Below are positions 42,815 through 51,456 of a stretch of DNA of 64,000 bases, one piece after another. The stretch is from contig NZ_VTWU01000001.1 of NCBI RefSeq assembly GCF_008727865.1, forward strand, positions 682,001 through 746,000, written 5' to 3'. The notes under the pieces are model-generated. The model saw nothing but the letters and a program-made list of their open reading frames with translations, did not search any database and was not told where the DNA came from. This stretch comes from Hymenobacter busanensis. GTDB taxonomy: Bacteria; Bacteroidota; Bacteroidia; Cytophagales; Hymenobacteraceae. Each line of letters begins with the position of its first letter. Positions within the stretch are counted from its first letter, which is position 1. The translations under genes and the position numbers were made by a program.

Positions 42815-42947
42815 GGTAGCGGAGCCGGCTGGGTTCGTGTGGAGTTCAGTTCTGCTGAATTTTCCAGGCAAGCCGGCCGACGGAGTTCAACTGGTCAGTG
42901 CACTACTTGCCCAACGGGCGCCGCCGCACGCGGCGCTTTCTCTCGTT

Positions 42948-43481
42948 ATGCGGAAAAAAATAGGTCTGGGCGTTGCCGCCGCGTTGCTGCTGACGGCCCT
43001 GCCCAGCTGCGGCCACCGCAAACCCGCTTCCGGACCCGATCCGGCCTACGACCGGCTGCTGCGCACCCTCTACCATGCCGACATGCCCACCGTGCAACCG
43101 GCCGAGCTGGCGGCGGAGTTGCGCCGGCAGGCCGCGCCCGTGGTGCTGCTCGATACCCGCACGCCGGCTGAGTACGCCGTCAGTCACCTGCAAGGCGCGC
43201 GGCTGATCGATGCCGAGCAGTTCAGCCCCGCGGCTGTGCGCGACCTGGCGCGCGACCAAACCGTGGTGGTGTACTGCTCGGTTGGGGCCCGCAGCCAGCG
43301 GATCGGGGAAGAGTTGCGAGCATTGGGCTTTCGCGACGTGCGCAACCTCTACGGGGGGCTGTTTGAATGGGTAAACCAGGGGCTGCCCGTGTACGACGCC
43401 CACGGCCCCACCCAGCGCGTGCATCCGTATTCGGCCCTGTGGGGCATCTGGCTGAAGCGGGGCGAGGCCGCGTATCGATAA
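42948..43481 (+). CDS. Rhodanese-domain lipoprotein
   Basis: The protein has 177 residues from the ATG at 42948. It has a lipoprotein signal (TALPSC, C21). The rhodanese domain (about 45-155) has the active-site Cys C110 in VVYCSVGARS, and LLDTRTPAEYAVSHLQGARLI. It would transfer sulfur in the envelope; the natural substrate is unknown. The C-terminal end (TQRVHPYSALWGIWLKRGEAAYR) is extra to the domain. It comes 133 bases after the CMD-type gene and may share its transcript. Confidence 0.85.
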   Translation: MRKKIGLGVAAALLLTALPSCGHRKPASGPDPAYDRLLRTLYHADMPTVQPAELAAELRRQAAPVVLLDTRTPAEYAVSHLQGARLIDAEQFSPAAVRDLARDQTVVVYCSVGARSQRIGEELRALGFRDVRNLYGGLFEWVNQGLPVYDAHGPTQRVHPYSALWGIWLKRGEAAYR

Positions 43482-43574
43482 ACATAAAGGCCGAAGAAGC
43501 CACCGTAAATCCGGGTAGCGGTGCCCAGGGCGTTGTACCTTGCTGGCCGATTCATTGTTTTTGCCGCCTACTTC

Positions 43575-44456
43575 ATGCGCGTCTGCCGTCTTTGTTGGTC
43601 TTGGTTTCCGGTAGTGCTGGTGCTGGCGGCCGTAAGCAGTTGCCAGCAACCGAAGCCCGAAACAGCAAGTACCCAACCGGCCCCGGCCTACGCGGCTCGT
43701 TTCGATGCCAACTGGGCCCAACACAAGCTCTGGGACGACGGCCTGGCCGAAGTAGCTACCTACGAGGCCGAGCGGGTCATCTACCAAAAGCCGCGGGCTT
43801 TTGAGTTGACTATGATTACGGTGAAGGAAGACTTCAACCGGGCCTTCGACGTGAAAACCGACGACTACCAGCGGCCGGATTTGTTTCCGGTGATGAAAGT
43901 CAATCAGTTTTGTCGCATTCCGACCGATAACTACCCCTACCACTTTCTCACCTCGCTGTTCTTCCCGCGCGCCGCCCCCGCGCACTTGCACAAGCTCACC
44001 ACGTCGTCGCAGGAATGGTGCGGCACTACGTTCAAGGCCATTGGCGAAGGCAACGGGTCGGGCTATCAGCTCGCCTTCAATTCTTACTGGGACCAGCAGG
44101 GCGTGGGCAGTTACGACCTTCCCAATGGAGTGCTGTTTGAAGATGCGCTGCCTTACACTTTGCGTAGCCTCACGGCCGCTGACACCAGCGCGTTTGAGGC
44201 CCCAGTGGTAGAATTACAGCAAACCAGCAAAGCCACCCGGCCGGTGGTGTACCAGGCCCGCATCAGCCAGCAACTGGAAGCCCCGAGCGAAGACGGCAGC
44301 CGACGCCAGCGCGTGACGGTGCACCTAGCTCCCGGCAAGGCAAACGAGTACGTATTTGCGGCCGATTATCCGAATTTGTTGCAGGAGCAGCACACTTGGG
44401 ACGGCCGTACGCTGCGCCTGAAAAGCGTGCGGCGCTTTGCCTACTGGCAGCACTAG
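43575..44456 (+). CDS. Conserved lipoprotein of unknown function
   Basis: The protein has 293 residues from the ATG at 43575. It has a lipoprotein signal (LAAVSSCQQ, lipobox SSC). The rest is one predicted beta-rich domain including AEVATYEAERVIYQKPRAFELTMITV (split by me as two strands) and VKTDDYQRPDLFPVMKVNQ. I do not recognise a named family. A TACCTTGC box lies 37 bases upstream. Its stop codon shares the bases CTAG with the stop of the convergent glycosyltransferase gene. Confidence 0.7.
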   Translation: MRVCRLCWSWFPVVLVLAAVSSCQQPKPETASTQPAPAYAARFDANWAQHKLWDDGLAEVATYEAERVIYQKPRAFELTMITVKEDFNRAFDVKTDDYQRPDLFPVMKVNQFCRIPTDNYPYHFLTSLFFPRAAPAHLHKLTTSSQEWCGTTFKAIGEGNGSGYQLAFNSYWDQQGVGSYDLPNGVLFEDALPYTLRSLTAADTSAFEAPVVELQQTSKATRPVVYQARISQQLEAPSEDGSRRQRVTVHLAPGKANEYVFAADYPNLLQEQHTWDGRTLRLKSVRRFAYWQH

Positions 44457-45802
44457 CCCAACGGGTCTATCGGCAAAGTTGCCCGCGGAGCTGCCGGTCG
44501 GTGGTTTCTGTAATCGAGCCACATGGCAACCGCCACGCCCGCGTATTCCAGAGCTGTCAACCGTAGGTCTTCGTGGTAGGCGGGGGTGCGGTAAGTGGCG
44601 TAGGAAAGCGCGGCCAATGCAGCCCATACCGCTGGATACCGCCACCCGGTGAAGCAGCTCAATGCTACCAGCGGAGCCAAATACCACGGATGCACGGTGG
44701 TTGCCAGCAGGTAGTAACCGGTCAGTACCAGGAGCGTTGCATGGGGGAGAGTTGACAACGTGGGGCGCCGCTCAGCCCAGGCAAATACCAGCGTGCCCAC
44801 ACCCGCCAGCATGGCCAGCGCCGTGCCGATGCGAGCTATCTGGTTGTAGCCCGTCAGCCAATACCCGAGCTGGCGCAGCAGGTAGTAGAAGCTGGCATTG
44901 AACTCAAACGAGTGGAAGTACAGATCGAGGCTGCGGCCGATGTTCTGGGCCAGCTCCAGCGAGGCGAAGGGTAGAAAAAGGGCGACAACTGCCAGCAACA
45001 GGCTCAGGCCAACCAGCAGCGCCCGCACCCAACCCAGCCGCCGCAGCAAGAGCGGCAGCACCAGCAACGGCAGCAATTTGGTTGCCACCGCCACGCCCAA
45101 GGCCGTTGCGGCGCCCACGAGGCGCCGCGTGACCAGCAGCCAAAGCGCCAGCAGAACTCCGGCAATCAAAACGGCTTCGAAATGCAGATTGCCGACCATC
45201 TCGACCACAACCATCGGGTGCAACAGGTACCACAAGGCGCGCTCGGGCGGCCATTGCCAGTGCCGCAGCAGCCGAAGTAAAAGCACGGCGGTACCGAGTT
45301 CTGCCAAGCACAGCACGGCGCGGAGCACCAGCAGGAAACCGGTTTCGGAAGCGGGGTACAGCGCGGCGCCCAAGCCGAAAACCGCTTGGCACACCGGCGG
45401 GTACACGGAGTAATAATGCGGGGAATTCAGCTGCTGGTAGAGCTGCCGCGTGAGGCTGGGCGGGGCCACCACCTTTCCGCCGCCGGGCTGAAATTCGTCG
45501 GGGCGGTGTTGGAACGGGCTTTGGCCAGCCGCTACCAGCACACCGTCCCAACGGAAGCGGTGGAAGTCGTCGGACAAGGCCGGGCGGGCAGGCAGCCACA
45601 ACAGGCGCAAAACCACGGCCAGCACCAGGCCAGCGCGCAACGACACCTGCCCGCGCAACAGCAGCCCGTACCCCAGCGTGGCCAAGCCCAGCAGGCCCAG
45701 CAACTGGCCGGTCTCGGTGCGCGGCGTGGCGTAGGCCAGCAGGGCGGTGGCCGTCAGCAGCAGGGCCGCGCCACCCCAACGCATGGTATTGCTCCACGTC
45801 AT
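44453..45802 (-). CDS. Multi-spanning glycosyltransferase, GT87-like (mannosyltransferase type)
   Basis: The 449-residue protein has about eleven predicted membrane helices. A conserved early motif with acidic residues (ALSDDFHRFRWDG) matches the DD motif of GT-C enzymes that use polyprenyl-phosphate sugars; HPMVVVEMVGNLHFEA and TTVHPWYLAPLVAL also fit. It would work on the outer face of the inner membrane, with the DPM-like enzyme at 47351 a likely source of its lipid-linked sugar. It starts by a one-base overlap with the stop of the gene at 45802-47265. Confidence 0.75.
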   Translation of the reverse strand: MTWSNTMRWGGAALLLTATALLAYATPRTETGQLLGLLGLATLGYGLLLRGQVSLRAGLVLAVVLRLLWLPARPALSDDFHRFRWDGVLVAAGQSPFQHRPDEFQPGGGKVVAPPSLTRQLYQQLNSPHYYSVYPPVCQAVFGLGAALYPASETGFLLVLRAVLCLAELGTAVLLLRLLRHWQWPPERALWYLLHPMVVVEMVGNLHFEAVLIAGVLLALWLLVTRRLVGAATALGVAVATKLLPLLVLPLLLRRLGWVRALLVGLSLLLAVVALFLPFASLELAQNIGRSLDLYFHSFEFNASFYYLLRQLGYWLTGYNQIARIGTALAMLAGVGTLVFAWAERRPTLSTLPHATLLVLTGYYLLATTVHPWYLAPLVALSCFTGWRYPAVWAALAALSYATYRTPAYHEDLRLTALEYAGVAVAMWLDYRNHRPAAPRATLPIDPLG

Positions 45803-47265
45803 CAGGCGCGGCGGGCGTGGAGCACCGAATACCACACGATGGCCCCGTAGCCGGTGGCAACCAGCGCGTGAAACGGCACCAGTCCGTAGTTGCCGGTGCG
45901 CAATGCCAGCCCGATGCCACCCAGCGCATACAGACACAGCAGCGCCTCGCAGAGGGTAAGCCAGCCCAGGCCACCGGTGCGGTAGCGCCGCCGAATGCGG
46001 CCCCGAATGCCGCGGCCAAGCTTCGGGGTGCGCACAAACTCGCTGGCCTGCCCCGCCAGACCCGATAATACGGCGCCCGTGTTGTGCAGTGCCAGCCCCA
46101 TCGATACCGATAGAAACAGCAGGAACTGCGCGACAAAGCCCAGCGGTGCCCCGCGCCGGCCGCCGCTCCAGCGCCACGAGGCGTGGTAGTACACCATGAG
46201 AGGCGCAAACCCGAGCATGAACACCGAAGCAAACTGGAACGCCGGCCGCAGGCGCGCCACGCTTTGCAGCACTACCAAGGGCACACTCAGCAGCGTCATC
46301 AGCAGAATGGCCACAAACACGGTGCTGTTGAGCAAGTGAAAAACCGCGTGCCGCTTGGTGGCGGCCGGCACTTGTGGGTCGCGCAGTACCCGGCCTAGGT
46401 GCTTGCGGGCGGTTTCGGCCGCGCCCTTGGTCCAGCGGTACTGCTGCGACTTGAGCGCGTCCATCTGCTCGGGCAGCTCGGCGGGCGTCACCACCTGGGG
46501 CAGGTACACGAACTGCCAGTTGCGCAGCTGGGCGCGGTAGCTCAGGTCGAGGTCTTCGGTGAGGGTGTCGGTGTGCCAGCCGCCGGCGTCGGCAATGCAG
46601 GTGCGGCGCCACACGCCGCCCGTGCCGTTGAAATTGATGAAGTGCCCGCCCTGGCTGCGGCCCGACTGCTCCACCAGAAAGTGGGCGTTTAGGGCAAACG
46701 CCTGCAAGCGCGTGAGCAGCGAATCGGTTTCGTTGAGGTGGCCCCAGCGGGTTTGCACCACGCCCACCTCCGGCGAATCGAAATAGGGCAGGGTGCGGCG
46801 CAAAAAATCGGGGTCGGGTACGAAGTCGGCGTCGAAAATGGCAATGAACTCGCCATCGGTTTCGTCGAGGCCGTGGCGCAGGGCACCGGCCTTGTACCCC
46901 TGGCGGCTGGGGCGCCGCACGTGGCTGATGCGCAGGCCCTGGGCCTGATGCTGCGCTACGCGGGCGGCGGCCAAGGCCACACTTTCGTCGGTGGAGTCGT
47001 CGAGCACCTGGATGTGCAACCGGTCGGGCGGGTAATCAAGCGCTGCCGCCGCGTCGATAACGCGCTCCACCACGTTCAGCTCGTTGTATACCGGCAGCTG
47101 CACCGTCACGCGGGGCCATTCGGCTGGCGCGGGGGGCGGGGCCTGGGGCTGCTGGCGTGCTTGGGTGGCCAGGCGCGTCAGCTGCCATTGCGTGAGGCTG
47201 AACCCGAGAATGAAGGCTAGGCACAGCCCGTAGAGGACCAGCACCAGAATTTCCAGTCCCATCAT
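45802..47265 (-). CDS. Membrane glycosyltransferase, family 2 (cellulose synthase-like)
   Basis: The 487-residue protein has an N-terminal membrane helix, then a processive-type GT2 domain: VLDDSTDESVAL, IAIFDADFVPDPDF, TEDLDLSYRAQL and the QxxRW motif (QQYRWTKG). Four C-terminal membrane helices follow. It resembles glucomannan/beta-mannan or cellulose synthase-like enzymes that polymerise and export a beta-linked polymer. No BcsB- or PilZ-type protein is in the window. The stop overlaps the GT87-like start (ATGA). Confidence 0.86.
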   Translation of the reverse strand: MMGLEILVLVLYGLCLAFILGFSLTQWQLTRLATQARQQPQAPPPAPAEWPRVTVQLPVYNELNVVERVIDAAAALDYPPDRLHIQVLDDSTDESVALAAARVAQHQAQGLRISHVRRPSRQGYKAGALRHGLDETDGEFIAIFDADFVPDPDFLRRTLPYFDSPEVGVVQTRWGHLNETDSLLTRLQAFALNAHFLVEQSGRSQGGHFINFNGTGGVWRRTCIADAGGWHTDTLTEDLDLSYRAQLRNWQFVYLPQVVTPAELPEQMDALKSQQYRWTKGAAETARKHLGRVLRDPQVPAATKRHAVFHLLNSTVFVAILLMTLLSVPLVVLQSVARLRPAFQFASVFMLGFAPLMVYYHASWRWSGGRRGAPLGFVAQFLLFLSVSMGLALHNTGAVLSGLAGQASEFVRTPKLGRGIRGRIRRRYRTGGLGWLTLCEALLCLYALGGIGLALRTGNYGLVPFHALVATGYGAIVWYSVLHARRA

Positions 47266-47350
47266 GCGCGGGTAGTTTGAAGCAGTAGCTCAGCGGTAAG
47301 CCGCTGACATACCGGCGGGCTACCCATAGAGCCAGTGGAGGTAGGCAGCA

Positions 47351-48070
47351 TTACAGGTAGCGGAATATCGTCCAGAGAATCTTGTAGCCGGCGCCCAAAG
47401 TGCCTTTCACGGTGCCCGATACCTTGGAAAACCCGATGCGGCGGCGGTAGCGAACGGGTACTTCGGTGCAGCGCAGCTTGTGCTGGGCCGCCTTGAGCTG
47501 CATTTCCACCGTCCACCCGTAGGTTTTGTCGGCCATCTGCAGCCGCTGTAAAGCATCGGCCCGAATGGCACGAAAGGGGCCCAGATCGGTGAAGTGCACG
47601 CCGTAGAGCCTGCGCAAGAGCGAAGTGGCCAGCCAGTTGCCAAAAATCTGCTGCGGCAGCATGGAGCCCGGCTCGCGCTGGCCCAGGGCCCGGGAGCCGA
47701 TGACGAAGTCGGCTTCCTGGGTAAGCAGAGGCTGCACCAGAGCGGGCAGCTCCTCGGGGTAGTCGGAATAGTCGCCGTCGAGAAACACGATGATGGCCGG
47801 TTGCTGGGTGGCGGGGCGGGCGTAGCAGTGGGCCATGCCACGCAGGCAGGCCCAGCCGTAGCCGGGGCGGTCTTCGCGCAATACGGTGGCGCCGGCTTCC
47901 GCGGCCGCTTCGGCGGTGTGGTCGGTGCAGGCGTTGGCCACCACAATGATGTCGCGCACCCAGTTGCGGGGAATTTCGGCCAGCACCCGCCCAATGCTGA
48001 GTGCTTCGTTGTGGGCCGGAATGATAACGTCGATGAGCGGGAGGGAAGCGGGCGGGGCGGCTGGGGGCAT
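47351..48070 (-). CDS. Polyprenyl-phosphate glycosyltransferase, DPM1-like (GT2)
   Basis: The protein has 239 residues from the ATG at 48070. A GT2 domain begins DVIIPAHNEALSIGRVLAEIP and has VFLDGDYSDYPEELP for the DxD-like metal motif. The end (RYRRRIGFSKVSGTVKGTLGAGYKIL) fits dolichyl/polyprenyl-phosphate mannose or glucose synthases. It has no C-terminal membrane pair. It likely loads a sugar onto a lipid carrier for the GT-C enzyme encoded downstream. Confidence 0.85.
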   Translation of the reverse strand: MPPAAPPASLPLIDVIIPAHNEALSIGRVLAEIPRNWVRDIIVVANACTDHTAEAAAEAGATVLREDRPGYGWACLRGMAHCYARPATQQPAIIVFLDGDYSDYPEELPALVQPLLTQEADFVIGSRALGQREPGSMLPQQIFGNWLATSLLRRLYGVHFTDLGPFRAIRADALQRLQMADKTYGWTVEMQLKAAQHKLRCTEVPVRYRRRIGFSKVSGTVKGTLGAGYKILWTIFRYL

Positions 48071-48137
48071 GTACGCGAAAAGAACTGAGCCGCCCGCGGC
48101 GGCTAGCAGGGCGGAGGCGCCAAGCGCCGCGGTAAAG

Positions 48138-48560
48138 TTAAGGGGTTCGGCGCCGGGCCGTGAGGCGGTGCCAGCGCCCGGCGCGGTTGCTGGCAATGAG
48201 CTTGGCATCTTCCGACAGGAGCACGTAGATGCCCGAACCGAACACGGCGGCCGGCCCGGCACTCACGGCCCACAGCCAGCTGTTGGTCAGCATCATGTAA
48301 ACATCGTAGCCCACCACCAGGGCGGGCGGTACGGCGGCCAGCAGGGCCGTGCGGCGCGTGGGGTGGGGCTTTTCGAACAACAGCGCGGCCAAGTAGGCGC
48401 ACAGCAGCACGGTTTGGTGTACGGCCTCGCCCAGCCAAGGCGGCAGCAGCAACGACAACCCGGTGTAGCGCGACACCGAGCGCAGCACATACGCCACGAC
48501 CAAGGCCTGAAGAATTGCCAGCGGCAAAAACACAACGGAGCGAAACGGAAGCCGAGCCAT
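48138..48560 (-). CDS. Four-helix membrane protein of unknown function
   Basis: The 140-residue protein has four predicted membrane helices and a basic C-terminus (RAGRWHRLTARRRTP). I recognise no family. It is the first gene of the minus-strand glycosyltransferase cluster, 67 bases before the DPM1-like gene, which suggests a supporting role such as a scaffold or flippase-like helper, but this is only positional. Confidence 0.6.
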   Translation of the reverse strand: MARLPFRSVVFLPLAILQALVVAYVLRSVSRYTGLSLLLPPWLGEAVHQTVLLCAYLAALLFEKPHPTRRTALLAAVPPALVVGYDVYMMLTNSWLWAVSAGPAAVFGSGIYVLLSEDAKLIASNRAGRWHRLTARRRTP

Positions 48561-48764
48561 GAACGGGGGCGTGGGGTGCCAGAAGAAAACGCTGAAAACC
48601 GCGGGGGAGCAACGCCAAGGTACCAGTTGGCGCCAAACTATTTCGGCCTCGCAGACTTATTGCACCGTTGCTGCTTACGCAAACGCGGCGCCCGGCGGAT
48701 TTACCCTGCCCGTTTTGCCGCGCCAGCCGTACGCTTTTCGTTTGTTCACCGACACTCCCCACCC

Positions 48765-49223
48765 ATGCTTCAGGTAGGCGACCCTGCTCCCGATTTCACC
48801 CTGACCACCACCGACGGCACCCCGTTTCGCCTCGCCGACCAGCGCGGCCGCAGCGTAGTGCTGTATTTCTACCCCAAAGACGACACGCCCGGCTGCACCG
48901 CCCAGGCCTGCTCGTTTCGCGACCAGTACGAGGAGTTTCAAGACCTCGGCGCGGAGGTGGTAGGCATCAGCTCCGACGACGAAGCTTCGCACCAGAAATT
49001 TACCAAGAAGCACCGCCTGCCGTTTCCGCTGCTGGCCGATGCCGGGGGGCAGGTGCGCAAGCTGTACGAAGTGCCGCGTGCCCTGCTGGGGCTGCTGCCC
49101 GGCCGCGTCACCTACGTCATCGACCCGGAAGGCACCATCCGCTACATCTTCAACTCCCTGCAGCGGGCCACCGACCACGTGGCCGAAGCCAAAAAGATGC
49201 TTCAGCAGCTGCAGCCCCGGTAA
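48765..49223 (+). CDS. bcp: Bcp/PrxQ-type thiol peroxidase
   Basis: The protein has 152 residues from the ATG at 48765. The peroxidatic Cys C44 (DDTPGCTAQAC) and resolving Cys C49 are in the PrxQ arrangement five residues apart. VGISSDDEASHQKF and TYVIDPEGTIRYIF are typical of the family. It reduces hydroperoxides with thioredoxin. The gene is divergent from the glycosyltransferase cluster. Confidence 0.94.
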   Translation: MLQVGDPAPDFTLTTTDGTPFRLADQRGRSVVLYFYPKDDTPGCTAQACSFRDQYEEFQDLGAEVVGISSDDEASHQKFTKKHRLPFPLLADAGGQVRKLYEVPRALLGLLPGRVTYVIDPEGTIRYIFNSLQRATDHVAEAKKMLQQLQPR

Positions 49224-49270
49224 AGCCCGGCCTCGTTTGTCCCTGAACGGGAGCGGGCAAAACCTCTCCG

Positions 49271-49300
49271 AAAGCCCGGCAATACACATTGTCGGGCTTT
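49271..49300 (+). terminator. Hairpin after bcp
   Basis: A 13-base stem with one G-U pair (49271-49283, 49288-49300) closes an ACAC loop. The T-run after it is weak, so its strength is uncertain. Confidence 0.5.
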
Positions 49301-49391
49301 GGCATTTGATAGGCGAACAAGCGGAATGGGTGCTTTCGGGCCTTACCTTGCACCGGATACCATGCCGCAGCGGCGGCCTCACGCTGGTTTA

Positions 49392-49946
49392 ATGGGAGCT
49401 TTACTGACTGATTTATTGCAGCGGGCGCAGCGCAGCCGCCGGGTGGTGGCGCTGCAAACCGGAGGCGGGTTGTTTCTGGGCTATGTGCTTAGCCACAACC
49501 CCGACCTAGTGGTGCTGCGCACCATCACCCGCCAAGGCATGCTCACGGGCGTGCGCAGCCTCCATTTACACGAAGTGTCGCAGGTGCATTTCGACGACCA
49601 ATACGTGCGCCTGATTGAGTTCAAGGAGCACAACCCCGAAGTCGTGTTTGGCTTGCCCAGTGCGCCCGACGGGATGGAAAACCAGTATTTGTCGGTGCCG
49701 GTGCTGCTGCAGCGGGCCCAGGAGGTGCGCCAGCTGGTGCAGCTGGTAACCACCACCGACAACGACCCCTACGGCTACGTGGTGCGCGTGACGGAAGACG
49801 AATTACTGCTGGAAGCTTACACCCAATTCGGCCAGCCCGATGGCCATTCGGTGCTGCAAGTAGACGACGTGCGCAGCGTGGTGTGGAGCGACGAAGACAC
49901 GCGTACCATTGAGCTGCTGCTGAAGCAGCGCGCCGCGGGCGAGTAG
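49392..49946 (+). CDS. Hypothetical protein with an internal duplication
   Basis: The 184-residue cytoplasmic protein has no signal peptide. Two similar beta-rich halves can be seen: one at about 17-75 (VVALQTGGGLFLGYVLSH...VSQVHFDD) and one at about 128-180 (YGYVVRVTEDELLLEAY...VRSVVWSDEDTRTIEL). The pattern is like paired Sm- or SH3-like barrels. No family is recognised. A TACCTTGC box lies about 50 bases upstream. Confidence 0.6.
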   Translation: MGALLTDLLQRAQRSRRVVALQTGGGLFLGYVLSHNPDLVVLRTITRQGMLTGVRSLHLHEVSQVHFDDQYVRLIEFKEHNPEVVFGLPSAPDGMENQYLSVPVLLQRAQEVRQLVQLVTTTDNDPYGYVVRVTEDELLLEAYTQFGQPDGHSVLQVDDVRSVVWSDEDTRTIELLLKQRAAGE

Positions 49947-50050
49947 CTTCGCCGGGCGCTACGAGAAGAAGCGGGCGTGGGCGTTCAGGGCCCGGCAGCA
50001 GCCAAAAAGGCCATAGGTGCGTAAGCAGGCAGGCAACCTCCTTGCCTGCC

Positions 50051-51034
50051 ATGCCCCGTATGCTTTTGCTGCTGGCCGCGCTGCTGCTATTGCTGCGCGC
50101 CGCTGAGGCCCAGCCCGCTCTCAACGCTACCCTCGACGGGTACACGTATCCGTACCCGGTCAAGTACCTGCCCTTGCGCCTCGAAGGTCAGCGGGTGCGC
50201 ATGGCGTACATGGATGTGCCGCCCGCCGGCCGCGCCAACGGCCGCACGGTGGTACTGCTGCACGGCAAGAACTTTTTCGGGGCCTATTGGCGCGGCACGG
50301 TGCAGGTGCTTGCCAAAGCCGGTTTCCGCGTGGTAGTGCCCGATCAGGTGGGCTTCGGCAAATCCGATAAGCCGGCGCTGCACTATTCGTTTCATCTGCT
50401 GGCCCGCAACACCAAGCACCTGCTCGATACCTTGGGCGTCTCCAAAGCCGTGGTAGTGGGCCACAGCATGGGCGGCATGCTGGCCACGCGCTTTGCCATC
50501 GAATACCCCGCCGCCACCGAACGGTTGGTGCTCGAAAACCCCATCGGCCTCGAAAACTACCGGCGCGGTGTGCCTTTTCAGTCCGTCGACCAAGCCGAGG
50601 CTACCGAGCTGAAAAGCACCGAAGCCAGCATTCGGAAGTACCACGCAACCTATTACCCCAACGGCTACCCCGCCGCCCACGACGAGTGGCTGCTGCCGTT
50701 GGCCGCTCAAACCCGCCACCCCGACTTCCCGCTGGTAGCCCGCGCCAACGCCCTGACCTACGACATGATTTACCAGCAGCCCGTGGCCTACGAGTTCGAC
50801 TGCGTGCGGGTGCCCACGTTGCTCATCATCGGCCAGGCCGACCGCACGGTGGTGGGAAAAGCGCTGGTGAAGGACGAAAAAGTATTAGCCACGCTGGGTC
50901 AATACCCGGCGCTGGGCAAGCGCACGGCAGCCCAAATCAACGGCAGCAAGCTGGTGGAGTTGCCGAACGTCGGGCACATCCCGCACCTGGAAGCGGCCGA
51001 GCAATTTCACAAGGCGCTGCTGGCGTTTTTATAA
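50051..51034 (+). CDS. Secreted alpha/beta hydrolase
   Basis: The protein has 327 residues from the ATG at 50051. A signal peptide (LLLLRAAEAQ) precedes an alpha/beta-hydrolase fold: oxyanion region VVLLHGKNFFG, nucleophile Ser in VVVGHSMGGMLA, Asp in LIIGQADRTV and His in LPNVGHIPHLE. Substrates could be esters or lactones; sequence does not say which. It is exported, most likely to the periplasm. It is followed by an A+T-rich gap. Confidence 0.85.
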   Translation: MPRMLLLLAALLLLLRAAEAQPALNATLDGYTYPYPVKYLPLRLEGQRVRMAYMDVPPAGRANGRTVVLLHGKNFFGAYWRGTVQVLAKAGFRVVVPDQVGFGKSDKPALHYSFHLLARNTKHLLDTLGVSKAVVVGHSMGGMLATRFAIEYPAATERLVLENPIGLENYRRGVPFQSVDQAEATELKSTEASIRKYHATYYPNGYPAAHDEWLLPLAAQTRHPDFPLVARANALTYDMIYQQPVAYEFDCVRVPTLLIIGQADRTVVGKALVKDEKVLATLGQYPALGKRTAAQINGSKLVELPNVGHIPHLEAAEQFHKALLAFL

Positions 51035-51114
51035 AAAAATTTAAGGGCTGTGCCGCAGCTTAGTTAGAGAAATTGAGTCTTTCGTCAGCATATCCACCTT
51101 AACCTTTCTTGATT

Positions 51115-51456
51115 ATGAAAGCCAGCTTATTAAGTGTGTTGTTGGTCTTTGAAACCTTGGCAGTGCAAGGCCAATCTCGCAGCCGCATAATGCCACTTTT
51201 GCCGGATCCATCACCCGATACCGTGCTCCATCAGCCACCCACGTCTGGAAGCGGCTTAGCAGAACTGCCTAATCGACCATTGCCGCCCGGCACGTATTCC
51301 AGCCAGCCGTTTGCGCTGCGCATTTGTGTACCCTCACACGACGGCCGCATGCCTGCATTCGTGCCAAGCGCGCCGAACCGCTGCCACCTGCCAATACAAC
51401 CCTTAGGTAAGGTGGATTTCGTGCCCGACAAGCAACCGAGACGTCCGCTACCCTAG
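51115..51456 (+). CDS. Small secreted protein of unknown function
   Basis: The 113-residue protein has a probable signal peptide (LLSVLLVFETLAVQGQ) and a short Pro-rich mature part with two cysteines. I see no relation to a known family. The upstream 80 bases are much richer in A+T than the surroundings, and the codon choice in the first third is less GC-rich than the neighbours. Its end overlaps the end of the convergent polyferredoxin gene by 9 bases. It could be a real gene or a decayed remnant. Confidence 0.45.
   Translation: MKASLLSVLLVFETLAVQGQSRSRIMPLLPDPSPDTVLHQPPTSGSGLAELPNRPLPPGTYSSQPFALRICVPSHDGRMPAFVPSAPNRCHLPIQPLGKVDFVPDKQPRRPLP

Noticed and set aside
46183-48088. Plus-strand frames opposite the glycosyltransferase cluster, including one running into bcp
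   Set aside because: They are shadows of GC-rich minus-strand genes; the Bcp protein clearly starts at the ATG at 48765.
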